A DNA stretch of 52,918 bases from Sedimentisphaerales bacterium (GTDB taxonomy: Bacteria > Planctomycetota > Phycisphaerae > Sedimentisphaerales > Anaerobacaceae): positions 1 to 52,918 of the forward strand of contig JANQFY010000002.1 in assembly GCA_028277585.1 (NCBI GenBank), written 5' to 3'. Below the pieces are notes generated by a model. It was not told the DNA's origin. It made no database searches and worked only from the letters and a program-made list of their open reading frames with translations. Position numbers and translations under genes: made by a program. Shown one piece after another: positions 46,718-52,918 of the stretch (its first letter is position 1; every line of letters starts with the position of its first letter).

Positions 46718-48025
46718 CCGAGCACGCCGCCGGCCCTCGCTGGGCAATCCCGAGCGCTGGTTCCGGTTCTTGAACTGCCGCGGCGTCATGCCGACCAGCG
46801 CCTTGAACGTCCGCGTGAAGTAGCTCTGGTTGTTGTAGCCCACCTCGAAACAGATCTCCGTGCAGCTCTGATCGGTCGCGAGCAACAGGTGCTTGGCCCG
46901 CTCGATTCGCACGCTGGTCACGTAGTCGATGACCGTGATCCCCATCTGTTCCTTGAATACGTGCGCCAGACGCGACGCACTCAGGTGCGAGGCGCGGGCG
47001 ATCTCGGCCAGCGTGAGGGTCTTGTCGTAGTTGGCGTCGATGTAGTTGATCGCCGGGCGGATCTGACTGACCTTGCGCCCGTCCTGCGACGCGTACACCA
47101 GTTCGATGAACTCGTTCAGCGCCGTGCTGATCCAGGCGCACAGATCCTCCTGGCTGTCGATGCCGATGACCTTGTTGACGAAGGTGAGGTTCTTCTCGAG
47201 CATGGTATTGATATCGACGCCGCCCTCGACCGCGGCCCGGCTCAGGACGCTGAGCAACTCCAGCAGGCGCGCCTTGAGGATGCCCAGGTCACCGATGTCC
47301 TTGAACAGGATTGTCCCGAGGATCGAGTTGAGGATCTCCTTGGCCCCGGTCCGGTCGCCTATCTTGACCTTTTGCAGCAACGCCCGCTCGCTCTCCAGTG
47401 GATACTGCCACGCCGCCCCGAGTTTCTTCTTCTCTTGAATGAACTCGCCGATCTTGGATTGCTGCATCGACCGCTGGCGCCGCCAGCGAATCACCCGGGC
47501 GTCGAACCGACCGACCTCGTACAGCAGGTCGAAGAGGAACTCCGCGGCTACGTGAATCTGCTGGCCCCGCACGATGGGTAGCTCGGAGAGCGTCCGCACA
47601 ATTCGGTCGGGGATCTTCTTCAAGCCCTCGAGCCGCGCCTCGACGTCCCGCGTGAAGATCTCCGTGGGCCGCTCCCACAGGCATTTGCCGAAGAACATCC
47701 CGCCGTGCACGCGGTCCGTGTCCATCACGGGCACACACACCAGGACGATCCCGGCGTGACAGATCGTGATGAACGACTGGCCCGTCTCGGCCGCGATCTC
47801 GACCGCCCGCCGCCGCTCGGCCCGGCATCGCCGCTTGCCCTCCGGATCGCGCTGAACGGCTGCGCAGAAGCGGGGGCGGCAATCACTGCTGCACAGCGCC
47901 TTCTCTGTGCGGCCCTCGGTGTCCGCCGTCTCCAGACCCAGATGGAAGTGCTCGCGGAAGGTCCCCTCGATCCGCTCGAACTTCTCCCGCGTCAAGAGTT
48001 GGGTCAATCGCATCGCACTAGCCAT
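46703..48025 (-). CDS. PocR-AraC family transcriptional regulator
   Basis: A 440-residue regulator. The N-terminal PocR ligand-binding domain (about 15-185) has the cysteine set ALCSSDCRPRFCAAVQ...RRCRAER and SFITICHAGIVLVCVPV. The C-terminal AraC domain (about 335-430) has two helix-turn-helix units: LTLAEIARASHLSASRLAHVFKEQMG and CTEICFEVGYNNQSYFTRTFKALVGMTPRQFK (in pieces). PocR domains are linked to sensing diols or related small molecules. AGGTGG precedes ATG 48025. Target genes unknown; it may act on the convergent operon or itself. Confidence 0.92.
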   Translation of the reverse strand: MASAMRLTQLLTREKFERIEGTFREHFHLGLETADTEGRTEKALCSSDCRPRFCAAVQRDPEGKRRCRAERRRAVEIAAETGQSFITICHAGIVLVCVPVMDTDRVHGGMFFGKCLWERPTEIFTRDVEARLEGLKKIPDRIVRTLSELPIVRGQQIHVAAEFLFDLLYEVGRFDARVIRWRRQRSMQQSKIGEFIQEKKKLGAAWQYPLESERALLQKVKIGDRTGAKEILNSILGTILFKDIGDLGILKARLLELLSVLSRAAVEGGVDINTMLEKNLTFVNKVIGIDSQEDLCAWISTALNEFIELVYASQDGRKVSQIRPAINYIDANYDKTLTLAEIARASHLSASRLAHVFKEQMGITVIDYVTSVRIERAKHLLLATDQSCTEICFEVGYNNQSYFTRTFKALVGMTPRQFKNRNQRSGLPSEGRRRARSTAG

Positions 48026-48040
48026 AACACCACCTGATCA

Positions 48041-48063
48041 AATAGCAAGATAGTGCTATTATA
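48041..48063 (-). promoter_or_regulatory. Promoter -10 with adjacent inverted repeat before the PocR-AraC gene
   Basis: On the minus strand, a perfect TATAAT (48063-48058) is overlapped by the inverted repeat AATAGCA-6 nt-TGCTATT (48041-48060 on the plus strand), which would cover the start site. No good -35 box is present. This suggests a regulated promoter with an operator at the start site. Confidence 0.5.
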
Positions 48064-48229
48064 TCATCTCACCTGACCCCGGGGAATTGGCTTCGTTCTG
48101 CCGAAGACCCCTGTGTGAGCTTCCAAGAGGTGCTGCCGGCAGGCGACTGCGAAGTGACAGGCCGAGATCTGTGCATGTCGTGTGCGCCCCAGGAATGCGC
48201 CCCCTTCAGGCCGGTTCCGGGTCATCGTA

Positions 48230-50755
48230 TCAGGTCGTTTGGGAGGGGCGCGGGATGTCGGAGCAGCCTCTTTCGTCCGCGCATAAACGGGCTACGAGTG
48301 TGAACCGGCTTCCCTGTCCGAGTTGCGAGCGCATATCGAGGGACCCGCCGATGTAATCCAAACGTTCTGCTACGTTGAAGAGGCCGAAACCGCGGCTCCG
48401 AGACGAGGTCGACAGCACCTCATCTACGTCGAAGCCAACACCATCGTCCCGGATCGTTATCCTGACCGAATCGTCATGGCGTACGATGTCGAGGCTCACC
48501 TCTTGAGCCTGGGCATGCTTGACGATATTGATCAAGAGTTCGCGGACCGACTGGAAGAGCAGAATACGCACATCCTCGGCCAGTGGCTTGGCTGCGCCAT
48601 CATCGCAGAACGTGCAATGGATGCCATGTTCCGTCTGCAGCTTGTCCTCCAGCAATTCCTCCAGAGCCGCCTCAAGACCGAACTTGTACAACGTGGGCGA
48701 ACTCAGGTCGAAGATCAAATCGCGCACATTGCCAATGGTCTCGTCGAGCGTGCCGCAAATGCCAATGACTTCATCCAACTGCTCGGGGGCCAGCAGGTCC
48801 CCCAACTCCTGGATTCTCATCTTGGACAGGGCGAGGGTCTGGCAAGCATGATCGTGAAGGCCGGCCGCAATGCGGCGCCGCTCCCGCTCCTCCGCCAACG
48901 ACAACTCCGAAGCCAACGACCGAAGGCGTCCCTGGTGGACGAGGAGTGCTTCCTCCGCTCGGACGCGTTCGGCAATCTCCCGTTCCAGCTTCGTGGCGCG
49001 GTCCTTGAGCTGTTCGTACAAGAACGCATTCTGTACGCCGACGGCAATGCCATGCGACATGGCTTCCAGAAACGTCGCCCGTTGGCCGAAGTCACACTCG
49101 ACAATCGAACCGACAGCCAAGACCCCAACGATTCCTTCCCCCGTGCGCAGCGGCAAGGCCGCCAGCGACACCAGGCCGGCCTCCTTGCATTCGCGCCAGG
49201 TACATCGAGGGTCCTTGCGGATATCCCGCGAGTAAATGGCCCGCTTCTCGCTGACCGCCGCGCCGCACAGGCACTGACCCACTTGATGCACGGGCGCGAC
49301 CACGCCGCGTCCTTCGGGAATTCTTCCTTGCTCAGCGCGAAGGAGCAACCGATCCCCGTCCCGCGTGAAGAGCATCGACAAATCCGCATTCATGAGTCCG
49401 CAGATCCCATCCAGGGCCGATTGCGCCACCTGATCGAGCGATAGACTGCTGCTCGCCCGTCTGATCAGGTCGTTGAGTACGTTCATTTGCTGGACCCGCT
49501 CGGTCGAGGCCTCTTCGGCTCGCTTGCGCTCCGTGATGTCCAACCCATAGATGTTCACATACCCCATGTCTCTGACCGGAGCGAAGGTCAGCGCGAGAAC
49601 ACGGCCGTTCACTTCCTCCTCGATCTCTCTGGGTTCTCCGGTCGCCAGGACGGCGTCAACAACGGCCTTCTTTGAGGTCGGCAAGAACGAGCCAACGGAG
49701 CACCCCCACGTTTGCACGAGGCATGAACTGGCCGCATTGTGATAAACGACCGCCCCGTCGGCGCCGATGCGCAGGACCGGGCTCGGATTCTCGGAAGGAA
49801 ACTTGGATAGGCTAACGGCCGCTTCCTCGGCTCGCTTGCGGTCGGTAGTATCCTGCACGGTTCCTTTGATGGCGATCAGATGGTCTTCACCGTCGTAGAG
49901 ACCCTCAAAAGTCGAGTAGTAGTGGCCCGTACTGCCGTCGGGACGAAGGAACCGTTGCTCGTAGGCGCCTTGCTCGTGACTCTCCATGGCTTTCTGTATC
50001 AACTCGGTGTGACGCTGATTGTCCTCGGGCCAGGGTGACAGCGCCATGATCGAGTCGATTTGCGGCGTGAACTCCTTCGGATCGCGGTGGAAGATTCTGT
50101 ATACTTCCTCGGACCATTCGACGTCACCGGTTCTGACGTCCCAGTACCAGTAACCCAGATGGGCCATCTGGCGGGCCTCGCGCAGCTTGCCTTCACTTTC
50201 ACCCAGCGCTTCCTCGGCGCGTTTTCGGTCAGTGATGTTCTCGACCACGGCAATGTGATAGTCCGGCTCTTGCCCCGGCCCCCACATCGGTGAAACGGTC
50301 AGATTCACCCAGACAATCGAGCCGTCTTTGTGGCAATAACGCTTCTCCATCGAGAAGTTTCGAATCTCACCCGTGCGCAAGCGCTGCATGTAGTCCAACT
50401 CTGCCTGCAGGTCATCGGGATGCGTGATCTGTTGAAAGGTGAGCCGCTCCATCTCTTCTCTGGTATAGCCAACGATATCGGCATACCGTTGATTGATGCG
50501 TACGCAATCACCGGTCCTGGATTCGACCTGCGCCATCCCCACGGCCGCCTGCTCAAATATGGCTCGGAATTTCTCTTCGCTCGCCTGGAGCTGTTCGTTG
50601 GTGGCGCGCAGTTGCTGATTGGCCGCACGCAGTTGTTGCTCGTGGGCGCGGAGCTGCTGCTCGCTGGCCTGGAGTTGTTGGTTGGCCGCTCGCAGTTGCT
50701 GTTCACTGGCGTGCAACGCGTCCCAATCATCTGAAGAACCGGAACGTTCGTTCAT
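48230..50755 (-). CDS. NarL-type sensor histidine kinase with PAS and GAF domains
   Basis: An 841-residue soluble kinase. Residues 16-60 are a tandem heptad coiled coil (ASEQQLRAANQQLQ and repeats). Three PAS domains follow (about 62-178, 190-305, 315-410), then a GAF domain (about 420-580) with several cysteines (GQCLCGAAV, DPRCTWRECKEAG). HisKA_3 has His634 in RRRIAAGLHDHACQTLALS. The HATPase domain follows, with the N-box-like LLINIVKHAQAQEV, the G-box DDGVGFD and RGFGLFNVAERL. Such kinases usually pair with NarL/FixJ response regulators; none is in the window. Start overlaps cheD stop (ATGA). Confidence 0.92.
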   Translation of the reverse strand: MNERSGSSDDWDALHASEQQLRAANQQLQASEQQLRAHEQQLRAANQQLRATNEQLQASEEKFRAIFEQAAVGMAQVESRTGDCVRINQRYADIVGYTREEMERLTFQQITHPDDLQAELDYMQRLRTGEIRNFSMEKRYCHKDGSIVWVNLTVSPMWGPGQEPDYHIAVVENITDRKRAEEALGESEGKLREARQMAHLGYWYWDVRTGDVEWSEEVYRIFHRDPKEFTPQIDSIMALSPWPEDNQRHTELIQKAMESHEQGAYEQRFLRPDGSTGHYYSTFEGLYDGEDHLIAIKGTVQDTTDRKRAEEAAVSLSKFPSENPSPVLRIGADGAVVYHNAASSCLVQTWGCSVGSFLPTSKKAVVDAVLATGEPREIEEEVNGRVLALTFAPVRDMGYVNIYGLDITERKRAEEASTERVQQMNVLNDLIRRASSSLSLDQVAQSALDGICGLMNADLSMLFTRDGDRLLLRAEQGRIPEGRGVVAPVHQVGQCLCGAAVSEKRAIYSRDIRKDPRCTWRECKEAGLVSLAALPLRTGEGIVGVLAVGSIVECDFGQRATFLEAMSHGIAVGVQNAFLYEQLKDRATKLEREIAERVRAEEALLVHQGRLRSLASELSLAEERERRRIAAGLHDHACQTLALSKMRIQELGDLLAPEQLDEVIGICGTLDETIGNVRDLIFDLSSPTLYKFGLEAALEELLEDKLQTEHGIHCTFCDDGAAKPLAEDVRILLFQSVRELLINIVKHAQAQEVSLDIVRHDDSVRITIRDDGVGFDVDEVLSTSSRSRGFGLFNVAERLDYIGGSLDMRSQLGQGSRFTLVARLCADERGCSDIPRPSQTT

Positions 50756-51438
50756 GGATCACCTCGATATCCTGTGGTCTCGCCTGGATCGAATTCGTGA
50801 CTATGCAGTGTCTTGCCACACCGCAGCCCGTGATGGGGAACATCGCGCGTCTCCGCGGCGCACCACAGGAGCGTTGGTCCGCTGTCGCCGCACGCGGACA
50901 GGATGGATCCGTGTCCCAGATCCAGAATGGCACGCCGCCGCAGGCAGCCGCCCAGATCATGAGCAACGATCCGAACATGGTGTCGCTGCATCCGACGATT
51001 GACCGATTCGACATTGGCCGAGGCGATGCTATCGTCGGGGCGCCGCAGGACATTGGCCCCCCCAATGAACGCTGCGCGCAGGCGGTCCGGCGAAGAGCCC
51101 AGCGCCCGCATTCTCGCGATCATCCGGTCGATGGCGTCGGGCGCATGGCGCGTGAGGTCGGGACCGCGGGCGTGAGCGGGGGCCGGTCCCGGAAGCATGA
51201 CATGGGCCATCGCACCGATCGCGCGGACGGGGTCGAGAAGAACGACGGCAATGCACGATCCCAGCGGTGTGGACCGCAACAACGCTGGACTGAACGCCGC
51301 GGTGACACAACCCGTGGCTACGTCTATCGGTTGCCGCATGGACACTTCCGCCCGGGTGCACAGCGCTTCCGGGCGCGGGTTTCGACGTCTCTTGGCGGCC
51401 TCTGACTTTCGCATTCGTACATCCACAATGCGATCCAT
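50752..51438 (-). CDS. cheD: CheD-like chemoreceptor glutamine deamidase
   Basis: A 228-residue protein. The catalytic region STPLGSCIAVVLLDP has Cys62, and AHVMLP has His79, 17 residues later as in known CheD. The family Thr six residues before Cys is Ser56 here. RAAFIGGANVL and HDLGGCLRRRAILDLGHGSI match the rest of the fold. CheD deamidates receptor glutamines and interacts with CheC. About 45 residues precede the conserved part. AGGAAGT lies before ATG 51438. No other chemotaxis gene is nearby; it is translationally coupled to a histidine kinase. Confidence 0.85.
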   Translation of the reverse strand: MDRIVDVRMRKSEAAKRRRNPRPEALCTRAEVSMRQPIDVATGCVTAAFSPALLRSTPLGSCIAVVLLDPVRAIGAMAHVMLPGPAPAHARGPDLTRHAPDAIDRMIARMRALGSSPDRLRAAFIGGANVLRRPDDSIASANVESVNRRMQRHHVRIVAHDLGGCLRRRAILDLGHGSILSACGDSGPTLLWCAAETRDVPHHGLRCGKTLHSHEFDPGETTGYRGDP

Positions 51439-51682
51439 CTGACTTCCTGTCCGAGTCTGGCATCTCCATAATCGCCCTCTCGCACCTCGCAGTCAAGTGT
51501 CTTGTCCCTTTGGTTCGGGGCTTGGACCCGTGCGGGGAGTAAAAGCGACTGCCAAAGTGCTGCCCGGCACCCGTCATGGGCGCGAAGCTTTCGAGGCTGG
51601 ATATTTGCTGTTGGGTCGCAGGGGATTCGGTACAATGGCAGCGGGTCGTTGTCATTACCATCTTTCCTAGAGGTGTTCGGGT

Positions 51683-52918
51683 ATGCTTGGTAGTAACTGG
51701 GGTCGACGGTTGTCCGTTTTCGTCGCAGTGCTCTGTATTTCTGTGTTGGGCTCGGCTGATTCGGTCGTGGGCAAGCCGCTCAAGGTGTTTATTCTGGCGG
51801 GTCAGTCGAACATGGTCGGGGCGGCCAGGATCTCGACGTTCGACTATATCGGCGACGATCCGAAGACGGCGGCGCTGTTCGAGGAGATGGTGGACAGCGA
51901 TGGCAAGCCGCGGATGGTGGAGAACACCTGGATCTCATACTACCAGGCGCACGAATCGGGCGATCCGGCCGGCCATGGCTTCGGACAATTGACGGCCGGC
52001 TACGGAGGGCGGAAGAACCCGACGCAGCCGGGCGATAAGATCGGGCCGGAGTTGACGTTCGGGATCACGATGCAGAAGGCGCTGGCCGAGCCGATCCTGA
52101 TCATCAAGACCGCCTGGGGTGGGAAGTCGCTGTATCAGGATTTCCGTCCACCCTCGGCCGGGCCCTACGAACTCAACGAGACAGAGGTCGCGCGGATCAA
52201 GCAGCGCGGGGACGACCTGGAAGCCGAGCGAGCGACGCGAAGAGAAAAGAGCGGTCTCTACTATCGCTTGATGATGGACCATGTGAAGTACGTTTTGAGT
52301 GACATCAAGCGGGTGTGCCCCGCGTACGATGAGCGGCAAGGCTATGAGATTGCCGGTTTCGTCTGGTTCCAGGGCTGGAACGATATGATCAACAGCGCGG
52401 TCTATCCGCGTCGGGGCCAGGAGGGTGGCTACGACAACTACAGTGAGTGGCTGGCGATGTTCATTCGCGACGTGCGCAAGGACCTCAAGACGCCGGAGAT
52501 GCCGTTCGTCATCGGCGTGATCGGGGTGAGCGGCCCCCTCGACAATCTGGAAAAACGCTACCGAACAATTCATGGCACGTTTCGCGAGGCAATGGCGGCG
52601 CCGGCGGCGCTGCCTGAGTTCCAGGGCAATGTCCGGGCCGTGCGGACGGCGCGGTTCTGGGAGATGCCGCTCGATCGGATTATGAAGAAACGCGATGTTT
52701 ACAATCACCGTGTCCGGCAGTTGAAGAAGCAGGGCGAGAGGGGGGAGCTGACCGCCGAGCAGTTGGCCGCGGAACTGAAGAAGGCCGAAGCCGGCGCGTT
52801 GACGGCTGACGAGGCCGCGACGCTCAAACGAGGCGCCTCCAACGCCGCCTACCACTACCTGGGCTGCGCCAAGACCATGGCGATGATCGGCCAGGCGTTC
52901 GCCGAGGCGGGCCTGGAG
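51683..52918 (+). CDS. Secreted SASA-type (sialate O-acetylesterase-like) esterase, cut by window edge
   Basis: 412 codons are present; the 3' end lies beyond the window. Signal peptide about 1-30 (RRLSVFVAVLCISVLGSADS). The SGNH block I motif is AGQSNMVG with the candidate nucleophile Ser42. GGKSLYQDFRPP and VWFQGWNDM match later blocks. The usual C-terminal histidine may be that in AAYHYLGCAKTMA near the window edge. Such proteins remove acetyl groups from carbohydrates. GAGGTG precedes ATG 51683. Divergent from cheD across 244 bp. Confidence 0.9.
   Translation, partial: MLGSNWGRRLSVFVAVLCISVLGSADSVVGKPLKVFILAGQSNMVGAARISTFDYIGDDPKTAALFEEMVDSDGKPRMVENTWISYYQAHESGDPAGHGFGQLTAGYGGRKNPTQPGDKIGPELTFGITMQKALAEPILIIKTAWGGKSLYQDFRPPSAGPYELNETEVARIKQRGDDLEAERATRREKSGLYYRLMMDHVKYVLSDIKRVCPAYDERQGYEIAGFVWFQGWNDMINSAVYPRRGQEGGYDNYSEWLAMFIRDVRKDLKTPEMPFVIGVIGVSGPLDNLEKRYRTIHGTFREAMAAPAALPEFQGNVRAVRTARFWEMPLDRIMKKRDVYNHRVRQLKKQGERGELTAEQLAAELKKAEAGALTADEAATLKRGASNAAYHYLGCAKTMAMIGQAFAEAGLE

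Noticed and set aside
48115-48303. Small cysteine-rich plus-strand frame (DCEVTGRDLCMSCAPQEC)
   Set aside because: The cysteine pattern is suggestive, but the frame overlaps the 3' end of the kinase gene on the other strand, lacks a good ribosome binding site and matches no family I know.

Overview
The window looks like a chromosomal piece of a GC-rich Gram-negative bacterium, most likely a planctomycete of the Phycisphaerae type. The evidence is gene content, not a marker gene. It has Tat-exported Gfo/Idh oxidoreductases in tandem, an RseP-type site-2 protease with an enlarged multi-PDZ periplasmic part, a PocR-AraC regulator, a SASA-type esterase, and a Re-citrate-synthase-like enzyme of the kind known from anaerobes. 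TonB-dependent receptors and periplasmic sensor proteins indicate an outer membrane. Phylum assignment is an inference; no 16S or ribosomal protein gene is present.

Layout. 1-1233: 5' part of dnaK (minus), a decayed gene fragment and tRNA-Leu(TAA). 1528-3664: Re-citrate-synthase-like enzyme and a HAD hydrolase. 3981-7694: trxA, trxB and two paralogous Tat-exported metallophosphoesterases. 8033-10947: an Rrf2 regulator followed by an unusual cytochrome bd-like oxidase whose CydA-like subunit carries a C-terminal cytochrome c domain. 11302-14244: uvrA. 14282-16705: small minus-strand genes (zinc-ribbon membrane protein, AhpD-like protein, two unknowns, methyltransferase) between dispersed repeats. 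17111-21186: HD phosphohydrolase, cupin and two Gfo/Idh-type secreted oxidoreductases. 21614-29037: housekeeping genes miaA, ispA, glyA, rseP and dxr, plus a small secreted-peptide candidate with its own terminator. 29394-29933: an orphan winged-helix, replication-protein-like gene.

30319-46717 is the most striking region: about 16.4 kb of co-directional genes, many with ATGA stop/start overlaps. It encodes two TonB-dependent receptors, a YfiR-like periplasmic protein, a membrane histidine kinase whose N-terminal layout resembles YfiN, a YeiH-like permease, a second membrane kinase, an orphan periplasmic binding protein, a third membrane kinase and a soluble PAS kinase. No response regulator and no ABC transporter membrane or ATPase subunit is present. 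I read this as an envelope-sensing system in which outer-membrane receptors and periplasmic proteins feed four related kinase cores. That function is inferred.

46703-51438 (minus) holds a PocR-AraC regulator, a NarL-type PAS/GAF histidine kinase and a cheD overlapping it by ATGA, with no other chemotaxis gene nearby. The window ends inside a SASA-family esterase gene.

The intergenic regions contain several repeat families. The best is a MITE-like element with related ends (GTGCACTT..GTTTGTGGGT) but at least three different palindromic cores.
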